Source of the DNA: Bacteroidales bacterium
GTDB taxonomy: Bacteria > Bacteroidota > Bacteroidia > Bacteroidales > Marinilabiliaceae
DNA: 64,000 nucleotides
NCBI GenBank assembly: GCA_022768325.1
Contig: JALEMI010000020.1
Location: 1 to 64,000 of the forward strand
Reading direction: 5' to 3'
Below the pieces are notes generated by a model. It had not been told where the DNA came from and made no database searches. It saw nothing but the letters and a program-made list of their open reading frames with translations. The position numbers were made by a program, and so were the translations under genes. Within the stretch, counting starts at the first letter, position 1; every line of letters starts with the position of its first letter. Shown here one piece after another: positions 9,501 through 17,983 of the stretch.

Positions 9501-11840
9501 CTAAAGAGCCTGGAGAGCGTTGAAGACCTCGTCGTTCTCGGCGGGAGTGCCAATGGTGATGCGGATGCAATTGGCACAGAGCGTTACCCGATGACGGTTT
9601 CGGGTGACGATTCCCATTGCGAGAAGGTTCTTGTAGATACGCGTGGAATCGTTGAAATGGACGAGAATGAAATTGGCATCGGAGGGATAGATCCCTTGAA
9701 CCGTGGGGAGGGAGGTGTAGGCTTGGGCCATACGCGCCCTCTCGGCAATGATTGTCCGGACGTGATCCTCCTTCTCGGCCACATTGTCAAGCGCCTCGAC
9801 GACACGCGCCTGGGTGAGGCAATTGACGTTGTAGGGGTACTTGACATTTTGGAAAAGCTCGATGATTTGCTCGGACGCGAAAGCGAGACCGCATCGGACG
9901 CCAGCGAGGCCCCATGCCTTGGAGAAAGTCTGAAGGACAATCAGGTTGGGATAATTGGCGAGTTGCGTGAGCCAGGACGGCTCGGAGGCGAAATCGATGT
10001 AAGCCTCGTCGATTACGACAATGCCACGGAAAGACTCGATGACGCGTCGGACTTGCGCCCTGTTGAGGAGATTTCCCGTCGGGTTGTTTGGGGAACAGAG
10101 CCAGATGACCTTTGTCTGCGCATCGGCAACGGAGAGCAGCCTATCGGCGTTGAGCGCATAGCCGGGGTCGAGATTTACCGTACGGTACTCGACATCGTTG
10201 ATGTCGGCCTGGACGCGGTACATACCGTAGGTAGGCTCGATGGCGACGACATTGTCGACACGCGGGCGGCAGAAGATGCGGTAGATGAGGTCGATAGGCT
10301 CGTCGGAGCCATTTCCGAGGACAATTTGGCTCTCGGAGACGCCCTTCATTACGGCGATCCGCTTCTTGATCTCGAGCTGAAGGGGATCGGGATAGCGGTT
10401 TACGCCGTTGTTGTAGGGACTCTCATTGGCATCGACAAACACCTTGGCTTTGCCCTTGAACTCGGAGCGAGCGCAGGAATATGGTTTGAGCGCGGCGATG
10501 TTGGGACGGACCAGGCGACGGGGATCGAAATCGGGCTTGACCTCCGTGGGGATGCGCTTCTCGACCTCTTGGCGGCGGAAACGCATGGCGGCCTCGTGCG
10601 CAGTGAGTTGCTCATTGCGGGCCATGACCTCGACCGTCTTGGCGAGATTGCGGACACCCTCGGGCGTAATCTCCTGGTAGGTCATCTTCTTGCGGAAGCT
10701 GTCGAGATTGACACCGTTGTAGGCGTGGGCATAGCCGCTGGTGGGGAGGGTGTGGTTGGTACCGCTGGCGTAGTCGCCGGCACTCTCGGGAGTGTAGTGG
10801 CCGAGGAAGAGAGAGCCGGCGTTACGGATTTGGTCGGCAATGGTGCGCGGGTCGGCAGTCTGGATGATGAGATGCTCAGGGGCGTACTCATTGGTGATGT
10901 CGATTACCTCGTTGAGGTCGCGCACGACGATGATTTTGGAGTGTTCGAGGCTCTTGGTTGTCAGCTCGCGGCGGCTCAGCTCATCGAGTTGACGCTCAAC
11001 CTCGCTGTTGACATCTTGTGCGAGGTCGGGCGAGGAGGTGATGAGGAGCGCCTGGCTATCGGCACCGTGTTCGGCTTGGCTCAGCAAATCGGCGGCCACG
11101 AAGCGGGGATTTGCCGTCTCGTCGGCTATGACCTCGACCTCGGAGGGACCGGCGGGCATATCGATGGCCACCTGGCTGAGGCTGACAATCTGCTTGGCGG
11201 CCGTGACGTATTGATTGCCTGGGCCGAAAATCTTGTAGACGCGGGGCACGGACTCCGTTCCGTAGGCCATGGCGGCGATGGCTTGGACGCCGCCAATCTT
11301 ATATAGTTTTGAGACGCCGGCCACCTTGGCAGCATAGGCCACGATGGGATTTACCGTGCCATCGGGGCGCGGGGGCGTACACATGACGACCTCGGGGCAC
11401 CCTGCGAGCTTGGCGGGGAGGGCGAGCATCAGAACCGTGGAGAAGAGGGGGGCTGTTCCGCCCGGGATGTAGAGACCCACCTTGTCGATGGGGACAGCCC
11501 TTTGCCAACAGCGGACGCCTGGCGTTGTCTCGATGCTTGGGAGGGGGGTGTCTTGCGCCGAGTGGAAAGCGGCGATATTGTGTGCGGCTGTTACAATGGC
11601 ACTGCGCAGCTCATCGTCGACCTGGGCATCGGCGGCGGCGAACTCGGCATCGGAGACGAGGAGGGAATCGAGATTGGCGTGGTCGAACTTGGCCTCATAT
11701 TCGCGGACAGCGACATCGCCGCGTGCGCGGACATCGTCGATGACGGCGGAGACGGTGGACGTGAGAGAGGAATTGTCGAAGTGCGGTCGGGTGAGGATTT
11801 GCGCCCATCGCTCTTTATCGGGGAACTGGATTATTTCCAT
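9501..11840 (-). CDS. hisDC: HisD-HisC fusion: histidinol dehydrogenase + histidinol-phosphate aminotransferase
   Basis: One uninterrupted 779-residue frame holds two enzymes that are normally separate. Residues 1-430 are histidinol dehydrogenase: zinc-ligand positions correspond to Q255 and H258 (SQAEHGADSQ), D356 (SAGDYASGTNH) and H415 (LTAHEAAMR), and the catalytic pair is E322-H323 (YAPEHL). Residues about 442-779 are the PLP-dependent HisC: LVRPNIAALKPYS, ANESPYNNG, CSPNNPTGN, and the PLP lysine K641 in TFSKAWGLAG. All key residues of both halves are present, so both activities are probably retained. The linker (about 425-442) is short and charged. No stop or frameshift was found where hisD would normally end. 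The gene lies between hisG and hisB. Confidence 0.95.
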   Translation of the reverse strand: MEIIQFPDKERWAQILTRPHFDNSSLTSTVSAVIDDVRARGDVAVREYEAKFDHANLDSLLVSDAEFAAADAQVDDELRSAIVTAAHNIAAFHSAQDTPLPSIETTPGVRCWQRAVPIDKVGLYIPGGTAPLFSTVLMLALPAKLAGCPEVVMCTPPRPDGTVNPIVAYAAKVAGVSKLYKIGGVQAIAAMAYGTESVPRVYKIFGPGNQYVTAAKQIVSLSQVAIDMPAGPSEVEVIADETANPRFVAADLLSQAEHGADSQALLITSSPDLAQDVNSEVERQLDELSRRELTTKSLEHSKIIVVRDLNEVIDITNEYAPEHLIIQTADPRTIADQIRNAGSLFLGHYTPESAGDYASGTNHTLPTSGYAHAYNGVNLDSFRKKMTYQEITPEGVRNLAKTVEVMARNEQLTAHEAAMRFRRQEVEKRIPTEVKPDFDPRRLVRPNIAALKPYSCARSEFKGKAKVFVDANESPYNNGVNRYPDPLQLEIKKRIAVMKGVSESQIVLGNGSDEPIDLIYRIFCRPRVDNVVAIEPTYGMYRVQADINDVEYRTVNLDPGYALNADRLLSVADAQTKVIWLCSPNNPTGNLLNRAQVRRVIESFRGIVVIDEAYIDFASEPSWLTQLANYPNLIVLQTFSKAWGLAGVRCGLAFASEQIIELFQNVKYPYNVNCLTQARVVEALDNVAEKEDHVRTIIAERARMAQAYTSLPTVQGIYPSDANFILVHFNDSTRIYKNLLAMGIVTRNRHRVTLCANCIRITIGTPAENDEVFNALQAL

Positions 11841-11860
11841 GAGGCGAGGGAATTAGGGTG

Positions 11861-12730
11861 TTAGAGAATCATCTTCTCGATAGGCATGACGAGGATGCCC
11901 TCGGCACCGAGCTGCTTAAGCTTGCCGATAATCTCCCAGAAGTGCTTCTCCTCGATAACAGAGGCTACGGAGCTCCAGCCGGACGTCTCCAGGGCCGTGA
12001 CCGTGGGGGCTTTGAGACCGGGGAGGAGCTTGGCGACCTCGGGGAGCTTGTCGGTCATGATGTTGAGGACGATGTACTTCTTGCCCTCGGCGTTTTTGTA
12101 GGAATCGAAGCGGAAGATAATCTCGTCGAGAATATCCTTCTTCTCGGCGGAGAGGGCCTTATTGCCGATGAGGATGGCCTCGGAGCGCATGACGACCTCG
12201 ACCTCGATGAGGTTATTGCTGACGAGCGTAGAGCCCGAGCTGACGATGTCGAAAATGGAATCGGCGAGGCCGATGCCTGGGGCGATTTCGACGGAACCCG
12301 TGATGACGTGGACATCGGCGGAGATGTTGTTGGCCTTGAGGAAGCGCTTGAGGATGCCCGGGTAGGAGGTTGCGATTCTCTTGCCGTCGAACCACTTGAG
12401 GCCTTGGGCTTGATAGTCGGCCTCGAAAGCCTTGGGGATGGCGAGGGAGAGGCGGCACTTGCTGAAATCGAGCCTCTTGACGATTACGGCATCCTCTTGC
12501 CTCTCCTCGAACTCATTCTCGCCGACAATGCCGACATCGGCGATGCCGCTTGCGACAGCCTGTGGAATATCGTCGTCGCGGAGATAGAGAATCTCGACGG
12601 GGAAGTTCTTGGCGGGGACGAGGAGTGTCCGTTTGCTTTGCTCGACCTTGATGGAGCTCTCGGCGAGCATGGTCATTGTTTCTTCGAAAAGTCGTCCTTT
12701 GGTTTGGACCGCGATGCGGAGTGTAGTCAT
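11861..12730 (-). CDS. hisG: ATP phosphoribosyltransferase, long (regulated) form
   Basis: The 289-residue HisG catalyses the first committed step of histidine synthesis, joining ATP and PRPP. It has the periplasmic-binding-like catalytic domain (DVGIVGENEFEE, then the PRPP loop region ISADVHVITGSVEIAPG) and a C-terminal domain (from about residue 215) expected to bind histidine for feedback inhibition, so it does not need HisZ. The start at 12730 (MTTLRIAVQTKGRL) matches the family; a longer frame upstream to 12781 would run into the attenuator hairpin. First structural gene after the his leader. Gap to the following hisDC gene is 20 bases. Confidence 0.96.
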   Translation of the reverse strand: MTTLRIAVQTKGRLFEETMTMLAESSIKVEQSKRTLLVPAKNFPVEILYLRDDDIPQAVASGIADVGIVGENEFEERQEDAVIVKRLDFSKCRLSLAIPKAFEADYQAQGLKWFDGKRIATSYPGILKRFLKANNISADVHVITGSVEIAPGIGLADSIFDIVSSGSTLVSNNLIEVEVVMRSEAILIGNKALSAEKKDILDEIIFRFDSYKNAEGKKYIVLNIMTDKLPEVAKLLPGLKAPTVTALETSGWSSVASVIEEKHFWEIIGKLKQLGAEGILVMPIEKMIL

Positions 12731-12772
12731 TGTATGGATATGAGATTTTGTTTTATCGGAGAATAAGAAAAA

Positions 12773-12806
12773 GAGGCTCACCCAGCGCCTTAGCGGGGTG
12801 AGCCTC
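12773..12806 (-). terminator. his attenuator: intrinsic terminator before hisG
   Basis: On the minus-strand transcript a 10-bp stem GAGGCTCACC/GGTGAGCCTC with a GC-rich extension is followed at once by TTTTTCTTATT. It lies between the histidine-rich leader peptide (12867-12947) and hisG (start 12730), so it would stop transcription before the structural genes. Its 5' arm includes GCTCACCCCGC (12793-12803), which can instead pair, with a single bulged A, to GCGGGGGAGC (12875-12884) inside the leader coding region. That gives mutually exclusive antiterminator and terminator folds. Confidence 0.85.
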
Positions 12807-12866
12807 GTGAAGTTCTTGCTATTTGAAGTTTTTTGTCCTCGTTGCTTAAATCTTCCCGGTTTGGCA

Positions 12867-12947
12867 TTAGAGCCGCTCCCCCGCCGTCATCTGGTGATGA
12901 TGGAGGTAATGATGTGCGACGTGATGTACGGAAAGAGAGAGTTTCAT
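12867..12947 (-). CDS. hisL: his operon leader peptide (26 aa, seven His)
   Basis: A 27-codon frame starting at ATG 12947 and ending at TAA 12867-12869. Residues 8-18 read HHVAHHYLHHH, seven histidines in eleven positions. It lies 26 bases downstream of a well-formed promoter box and about 60 bases before a terminator hairpin that precedes hisG. This is the expected layout of a transcription attenuator: ribosomes stalled on His codons would leave the leader segment 12875-12884 free to pair with the terminator's 5' arm; ribosomes reaching the stop codon would cover it. No Shine-Dalgarno sequence is visible, normal for this phylum. The peptide has no other likely function. Confidence 0.85.
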   Translation of the reverse strand: MKLSLSVHHVAHHYLHHHQMTAGERL

Positions 12948-12972
12948 TATGCCAATTTTACTGCTTGACGTT

Positions 12973-13004
12973 CAAAGGTAAACGGAATAATTTACTTATG
13001 CAAG
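12973..13004 (-). promoter_or_regulatory. Promoter of the his operon
   Basis: Minus-strand TACCTTTG at 12980-12973 is a perfect TAnnTTTG -7 box; a CTTG (one mismatch to TTTG) at 13004-13001 sits 20 bases upstream. Transcription would begin near 12967, about 20 bases before the leader peptide start. Confidence 0.65.
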
Positions 13005-13020
13005 AATTTTTGAAGTGGGG

Positions 13021-13275
13021 GGGATAGGGGGACGAACTGGCGATCTACGGACGAGGAGAGCCGCCGCGTGTGTGTGTGGTCGGGGGGGGAGATGAGGGGC
13101 GTGCGATCTACGGCCTGGCACACCCGCTGCTGCTCTTTCGGCCTGGCACAGCCGCTGCGCGTGTGTACCAGGTTACTGAAGGTATGGCCCTACGGGCCAG
13201 GCATGGGTTGGGACGGGGGGCTTGACGAAAGGTGCGTGTGTGTGTCGGGGGAGTGCTGGCGGGGGCATGAAAAAA
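13021..13275. other. Gene-free stretch between his and arg operons
   Basis: Apart from one copy of the dispersed repeat (13110-13215) the stretch is G-rich on the plus strand and holds no credible gene. Short frames here have no family resemblance and run through the repeat. Confidence 0.6.
13110..13215. repeat. Dispersed intergenic repeat, copy A
   Basis: The core at about 13140-13212 contains two adjacent palindromes, CCTGGCACA..GTGTGTACCAGG and TGGCCCTACGGGCCA, joined by TTACTGAAGGTA. A partial unit (CGGCCTGGCACACCCGCTGC) precedes it at 13111. The same core recurs at 45563-45640, 45762-45840 and 54101-54180. All copies are intergenic and in the same plus-strand orientation. Confidence 0.8.
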
Positions 13276-13323
13276 ATCACTTGGGCTTTGAACGGATCTT
13301 TGTCGGTTCAAAGCCCAAGTGAT
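13276..13323 (-). terminator. Terminator of the arg operon
   Basis: An 18-bp perfect inverted repeat (ATCACTTGGGCTTTGAAC at 13276-13293 and its complement at 13306-13323) with a 12-base loop. On the minus strand it is followed by a run of seven T. It lies 50 bases after the argD stop. Confidence 0.92.
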
Positions 13324-13372
13324 GGGTGGCTAAACATGGCGTTTAGCCTAAATGAGTGTCGCTATTGGCGAG

Positions 13373-14503
13373 TTACTTTCCGCTAAAGACCTCGTCGAGA
13401 GCCTGGAGGAAGATGTCGGCCTCGGTCTTGGTGAGGCAGAGGGGCGGGAGGATGCGGACCATGTTCTGCCCCGAGACACCCGTGAAGATGTGCTTCTCGA
13501 AGAGGAGTTTTTGGCGGATTGGCGAAACTGGCTCATTGAACTCGATGCCAATCATGAGGCCACGGCCGCGGGCGGTCTTAATCTTGTCGCTCTTGGGGAG
13601 ATTCTCGAGGATGTATTGGCCGACAGAGGCGGCGTTTTGCTCAAGATTCTCATTGGCATAGACATCGGCGACGGCACTTGCGGCGGCCATGCCGAGGTAA
13701 TTGCCTCCGAAAGTGGTGCCGAGCATACCCTTGACGGCCTGGAACTCAGGGCTGATGAGGACTGCACCGACGGGGAAGCCATTGGCGATGCCCTTGGCCA
13801 TGGAGATGAGGTCGGGCTTGATGCCGGCGTACTGGTGGGCGAAGAAGCGGCCTGTACGGCCGTAGCCGCTCTGAATCTCGTCGAGGATGAGGACGGTGCC
13901 GTGGGCGTGGCAGAGAGCGAGGAGGTCTTGGAGGAACTTATCGTCGGGGATGTTGATGCCTCCGCAGCCTTGGATGCCCTCGATGATGACGGCGGCGATG
14001 TCGTTCTTTTCGACGTATTGAGCTACGGACTGGAGATTATTCAGCTCGGCCCAGCAGACTTGGTGCTGGAGGTTGAAGGGGGAGTTGATCTTAGGATTGT
14101 CGGTTACGGCGACAGCACCGCTTGTGCGGCCGTGGAAGCTCTTCTTGAAGGCGACAACCTTGGAGCGACCCGTGTGGAACGATGCGAGTTTGAGGCAATT
14201 CTCGTTGGCCTCGGCACCGCTGTTGCAGAAAAACGAGGAGTATTCGGGGAGGCCGCTGAGCTGCCCAATCTTCTGAGCGACAGTAGCCTGGAGAGGGTTG
14301 ATGACGCTGTTGGAGTAGAAGGCGATATTGTTGAGCTGGTCGGTGATGGACTTGATGTAGTGTGGATGGCTGTGGCCAATGGAAATCACCGCGTGCCCGC
14401 CGTAGAGGTCGAGGTACTCAGTACCCTTATCGTCCCACACCTTGCAGCCTTTGGCCTTGGCGGGGATGACATCGAACAGGGAATATACGTCGAAAAGATT
14501 CAT
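13373..14503 (-). CDS. argD: Acetyl/succinylornithine aminotransferase
   Basis: The 376-residue class III PLP aminotransferase has FCNSGAEANE (92-101), the cofactor-binding DEIQ (208-211) and the PLP lysine K237 in SMAKGIANGFP, with the C-terminal substrate-binding GTTFGGN. In the operon it is last after argR-GNAT-argG-argC, which identifies it as the ornithine-branch aminotransferase converting N-acylglutamate semialdehyde to N-acylornithine. Bacteroidota generally use N-succinyl intermediates, so the physiological substrate may be the succinyl form; the sequence alone does not decide this. Followed by a strong terminator. Confidence 0.93.
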   Translation of the reverse strand: MNLFDVYSLFDVIPAKAKGCKVWDDKGTEYLDLYGGHAVISIGHSHPHYIKSITDQLNNIAFYSNSVINPLQATVAQKIGQLSGLPEYSSFFCNSGAEANENCLKLASFHTGRSKVVAFKKSFHGRTSGAVAVTDNPKINSPFNLQHQVCWAELNNLQSVAQYVEKNDIAAVIIEGIQGCGGINIPDDKFLQDLLALCHAHGTVLILDEIQSGYGRTGRFFAHQYAGIKPDLISMAKGIANGFPVGAVLISPEFQAVKGMLGTTFGGNYLGMAAASAVADVYANENLEQNAASVGQYILENLPKSDKIKTARGRGLMIGIEFNEPVSPIRQKLLFEKHIFTGVSGQNMVRILPPLCLTKTEADIFLQALDEVFSGK

Positions 14504-14535
14504 TGTGAAATCGGGATTGGTGGCCTTCTGAGGGA

Positions 14536-15501
14536 TTAGAAGCCAGAGGGTTTAAGGTTTAGCCCCGTATTTTCGGGGAGACCGAAGAGGAGGTTCATAT
14601 TTTCTACGGCCTGACCGGCGGCACCCTTGACGAGATTGTCGATGAAGGAGAGGACGTGGAGTTTGGAACCGTACTTCTTGACGTAGAGGACGCACTTGTT
14701 GGTGTTGACAACCATCTTGAGGTCGGGGTTGAAATCGACGACGTTGACAAAAGGCTCGTCCTTGTAGTACTTCTTGTAGATGTCGACAGCGTCGGCCTCG
14801 TCGAGGTCGCAATCGAAATATACGGAGGCCATGATGCCGCGGGTGTGGCATCCGCGCACGGGTACGAAGTTCATCTGTCCCTTGTAGTGTGGCGCGAGGC
14901 GCGAGAGCGTCTCGTTGACCTCGCCGAGGTGCTGGTGCGTGAAGGCCTTGTAGGCGGAGATGTTGCCGTCGCGCCAGCTGAAGTGCGTTGTCTCGGAAGG
15001 CTTTTGGCCTGCGCCAGTGGAGCCGGTGATTCCCGTGACGTGAATCTCGGAAATCTTGTCGAGCTTGGCCATGGGGAGCAGCGCGAGCTGGATAGACGTG
15101 GCGAAGCAGCCAGGGTTGGCTATTCTGTCGGCGCCCTTGATCTCTCGGCGGAAAGCCTCGGGGAGACCGTAGACGAAGCCGTCGGCGGAATCTTGGAGGC
15201 GGAAATCGTTGGAGAGGTCGATAATCTTGCCGTTGAAGTCTTTTGGGAGGTTATCGACGAAGCCTCGGCTCTTGCCGTGTCCCATGCAGAGGAAGATGAC
15301 GTCGGCCGTATTGACTGGGGCTTCGGCGGAGAAGGTGAGGGTAGTCTCGCCGATGAGGTCATGATGGGCAGACCATACGGGTTCTCCGGCGTGGCTCTCG
15401 CTCTGTGCGAAAAGGATATTGGCCCAAGGGTGGTTGATGAGAATCCTCATGAGTTCGCCGCCTGTGTATCCGGCGGCGCCTATGATACCTACTTGAATCA
15501 T
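14536..15501 (-). CDS. argC: N-acetyl-gamma-glutamyl-phosphate reductase
   Basis: This 321-residue protein carries the N-terminal nucleotide-binding GIIGAAGYTGGEL, the catalytic cysteine C132 in ANPGCFATS and a C-terminal HTRGIMAS segment, all standard for ArgC. It reduces N-acylglutamyl phosphate to the semialdehyde with NADPH. It lies between argG and argD in the same direction with short gaps. As with argD, the acyl group may be succinyl in this phylum. Confidence 0.95.
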   Translation of the reverse strand: MIQVGIIGAAGYTGGELMRILINHPWANILFAQSESHAGEPVWSAHHDLIGETTLTFSAEAPVNTADVIFLCMGHGKSRGFVDNLPKDFNGKIIDLSNDFRLQDSADGFVYGLPEAFRREIKGADRIANPGCFATSIQLALLPMAKLDKISEIHVTGITGSTGAGQKPSETTHFSWRDGNISAYKAFTHQHLGEVNETLSRLAPHYKGQMNFVPVRGCHTRGIMASVYFDCDLDEADAVDIYKKYYKDEPFVNVVDFNPDLKMVVNTNKCVLYVKKYGSKLHVLSFIDNLVKGAAGQAVENMNLLFGLPENTGLNLKPSGF

Positions 15502-15526
15502 TTCTTACTTGTTGGTTCTGAGCAGG

Positions 15527-16750
15527 TTAGAGTTCTTTTTCAATTTGTTCGGCCTCGTCCTTGTGGTTGGAGTAGTAGGCTCGGAGAGGAGTGGAGAGTA
15601 CCTTGATGAAGCCCTTGGCGTCCTCGCTTGTCCAGCCTTTTTGCATCTCTCCGTACTCGCCGAACTTATTCTTAACGAGGTCGTTGACGGAATCGACACC
15701 GACGGTCTCGAAGCAGTGGGGGCGGAGCTTCATGATGGCGGTACCCGTGACGTTGCGTTGGCTGGTCTCGAGCATGGCCTCGATGTCGCGCATGACGGGC
15801 TCCAGGTATTGGCTCTCGTGGAGGAACATACCGTACCAGTTGGCGACTTGGTCCTTCCAGTATTGCTGCCACTTGGAGAGGGTGTACTTCTCGAGGAAAC
15901 GGTGTGCGGCGATGATGAGCATTGGGGCAGCGGCCTCGAAGCCGACACGGCCCTTGATGCCGATGATGGTGTCGCCGACGTGCATATCGCGGCCTATGCC
16001 GTAGGGAGCGGCGATGGACTCGATTTTTTGGATGGCTTTAATCTTGTCGGTGAAGACCTCGCCGTTGACGGACTCGATCTCTCCGTTCTTGAAGCCGATT
16101 TTGATCTGCTCCTCGCCGTCCTTCTCAACCTGCTTGAGGTAGGCGGAATCGGGGAGACCCTGGGCACTGTCGAGAATCTCGCCGCCGCAGATGGAGGTGC
16201 CCCAGATGCCGACATTGTAGGAGTACTTGAGCTTGGCGAAATCGGCCTTGAAGCCGTGGTTGTTGAGGTAGTCGACCTCGAACTGGCGGGTGAGAGCCAT
16301 GTCGCGGGTGAGGGTGATGATCTCAATCTCGGGCGCCATGACGAGGAACGTCATATCGAAGCGGACTTGGTCGTTGCCGGCGCCTGTTGAACCGTGGGCG
16401 ATGGCTTGCGCTCCGATTTGCTTGGCGTAGCGGGCGATGGCCATGCCCTGGAAGATACGCTCGGAGCTGACGGAGATGGGGTAAGTATTGTTTCGGAGGA
16501 CGTTGCCGAAAATCATGTATCGGATGCTCTTGTCGTAGTACTCGTGCGTGACATCGAGCGTGACGTACTCTTTCGCGCCGAGCTTGTAGGCGTTCTCCTC
16601 GTTTTGACGGAGTTGCTCGGGGCTGAAACCGCCGGTGTTGGCGCAGGCGGCGTAGACTTCGTAACCTTTTTCTTTGGCGAGGTACATTACGGTGAACGAT
16701 GTGTCGAGGCCGCCGCTGAAGGCCACAACTACTTTCTTCTTAGCATCCAT
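15527..16750 (-). CDS. argG: Argininosuccinate synthase
   Basis: The 407-residue protein begins with the N-type ATP pyrophosphatase P-loop FSGGLDTSF (11-19) and has the family's HGSTGAGNDQVRFDM block. It condenses citrulline and aspartate with ATP to form argininosuccinate. Located mid-operon after the GNAT gene, 57 bases downstream of it, and followed by argC. The length matches the family. No argH, argF or argB is present in this window. Confidence 0.96.
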   Translation of the reverse strand: MDAKKKVVVAFSGGLDTSFTVMYLAKEKGYEVYAACANTGGFSPEQLRQNEENAYKLGAKEYVTLDVTHEYYDKSIRYMIFGNVLRNNTYPISVSSERIFQGMAIARYAKQIGAQAIAHGSTGAGNDQVRFDMTFLVMAPEIEIITLTRDMALTRQFEVDYLNNHGFKADFAKLKYSYNVGIWGTSICGGEILDSAQGLPDSAYLKQVEKDGEEQIKIGFKNGEIESVNGEVFTDKIKAIQKIESIAAPYGIGRDMHVGDTIIGIKGRVGFEAAAPMLIIAAHRFLEKYTLSKWQQYWKDQVANWYGMFLHESQYLEPVMRDIEAMLETSQRNVTGTAIMKLRPHCFETVGVDSVNDLVKNKFGEYGEMQKGWTSEDAKGFIKVLSTPLRAYYSNHKDEAEQIEKEL

Positions 16751-16807
16751 GATATGTAGGGTTGTGTTTTATCTTGTTTATTTACAAAAATAGCGAAATT
16801 GTTGCTG

Positions 16808-17464
16808 TTAGTCCTCTTTTGGGAAACCATTTGGGAAGGCCTCCATGATGCGGTCGACAACGCCGGGGTCCTTGGCCAGTTCCTCGTCGGCATCGCGGAC
16901 GCTGCGCGCGCGGTCGGGATCGTAGAGCATACCCGTGCAGACGCAGTAACGTCGGCCTGTGCGGACGAGGATGTCGTGGTTGATGCAGCCTTCGCACCCG
17001 CGCCAGAAAGTCTCGTCGTCGGTGAGCTGCGCGAAGGTGACAGGCACGTAGCCGTGGTCGGTATTGAGCTTCATGACAGCCGCGCCCGAGGTGAGGCTGA
17101 AGATCTTGGCGTTGGGCCAACGGAGACGCGCGAGGGTGAACGTCATGTGTTTGATACGTCGCGAGAGGCCGCAGCCACGGTAATCGTCGCCGACGATGAG
17201 GCCGGACGTCGTGACATAATGCTTGCCGCCCCACGTCTCGATATAGCTGAAGCCGGCGAATTGCTCGCCGTCGAGAGCAATTACGGCCTTGCCCTCTCGC
17301 ATTTTTTGCTTGACGTATCCCGGGTTTCTCTTGGCGATACCTGTGCCGCGGACTTTAGCGGCGGCGGTGATGGTCTGAAGAATCTCGTCGACGTATTTGA
17401 GGTGCTCCTCTGTCGCCACGACAACCTTAAGGTCGGGGTATTTATCTTCGTCAGACTTGCTCAT
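16808..17464 (-). CDS. GNAT-family acyltransferase in the arg operon, candidate N-acylglutamate synthase
   Basis: The 218-residue protein contains a GNAT acyl-CoA-binding loop (GDDYRGCGLSRRIKHMTF) after a beta strand (TTSGLIV), and a C-terminal region with four cysteines spaced C-x2-C-x13-C-x-C (CEGC...CVC), possibly a metal site. It is locked between argR and argG in the arginine operon. No classical argA or argJ is present here, and bacteria of this group make arginine through N-succinylated intermediates, so the best inference is that it acylates glutamate as the first step. That is inferred from position and fold; the substrate is not shown by sequence. Confidence 0.75.
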   Translation of the reverse strand: MSKSDEDKYPDLKVVVATEEHLKYVDEILQTITAAAKVRGTGIAKRNPGYVKQKMREGKAVIALDGEQFAGFSYIETWGGKHYVTTSGLIVGDDYRGCGLSRRIKHMTFTLARLRWPNAKIFSLTSGAAVMKLNTDHGYVPVTFAQLTDDETFWRGCEGCINHDILVRTGRRYCVCTGMLYDPDRARSVRDADEELAKDPGVVDRIMEAFPNGFPKED

Positions 17465-17506
17465 TTTTTCTTTTGGTTAATGTATAAATATGCCCTAAGT
17501 GTATTT

Positions 17507-17980
17507 TTATATCTGCCTTTGCTTGACATCTGGCATGATTGTGGTCAGCTCGTTGATGAAAGCCTGCTTATCGGCATCCTCGCGGAGGATTACGAGAACC
17601 GTATCGTCGCCAGCCACCGTGCCCATGACATTTGCGAGGCGCGCGTCGTCGATATTGGCGGCGAGCACATTGGCGTAGCCCGGCCTTGTACGGATTACGG
17701 CCATCTGGCCAGAGACCTCGATGCTGACGAGTCCTGAGGAGGACTGGCGTCCCGTGTGGTCGTCGGGGTGCGGGACATAGCGGTAGCCGCCTTGGCTATC
17801 GGGGACTTTGACAATCTTGAGTTCGGCGAAATCGCGTGAGAGCGTAGCCTGCGTTACGGCGTAGCCTCTGTCGGAGAGGAGGCGCAGCATGGTCTCCTGG
17901 TTATCGACCTTGACGAAACGCACAATATTTAGAATGGTCTCGAGCCTTCTGCCCTTGGCCGTATTCCTTGCCTGTTGCAT
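17507..17980 (-). CDS. argR: Arginine repressor
   Basis: A 157-residue ArgR with an N-terminal winged helix (TQATLSRDFAELKIVKV, the SRD recognition helix) and a C-terminal oligomerisation/arginine-binding domain (GTVAGDDTVLVIL, with the DD pair that contacts arginine). It represses arginine genes when arginine is bound. It is the first gene of the arginine operon, so it probably controls its own transcription; palindromes overlap the promoter just upstream. Confidence 0.95.
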   Translation of the reverse strand: MQQARNTAKGRRLETILNIVRFVKVDNQETMLRLLSDRGYAVTQATLSRDFAELKIVKVPDSQGGYRYVPHPDDHTGRQSSSGLVSIEVSGQMAVIRTRPGYANVLAANIDDARLANVMGTVAGDDTVLVILREDADKQAFINELTTIMPDVKQRQI

Positions 17981-17983
17981 TTT

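Noticed and set aside
9591-11306. 571-codon plus-strand open frame opposite hisDC
   Set aside because: It is antisense to a gene with intact catalytic motifs, has low-complexity acidic and leucine-rich content and matches no family; it follows from codon bias of the real gene.
13140-13212. tRNA-like element
   Set aside because: The core has two hairpins and a GTGTACCAGG run, but no cloverleaf arms, no anticodon loop context and no acceptor stem.
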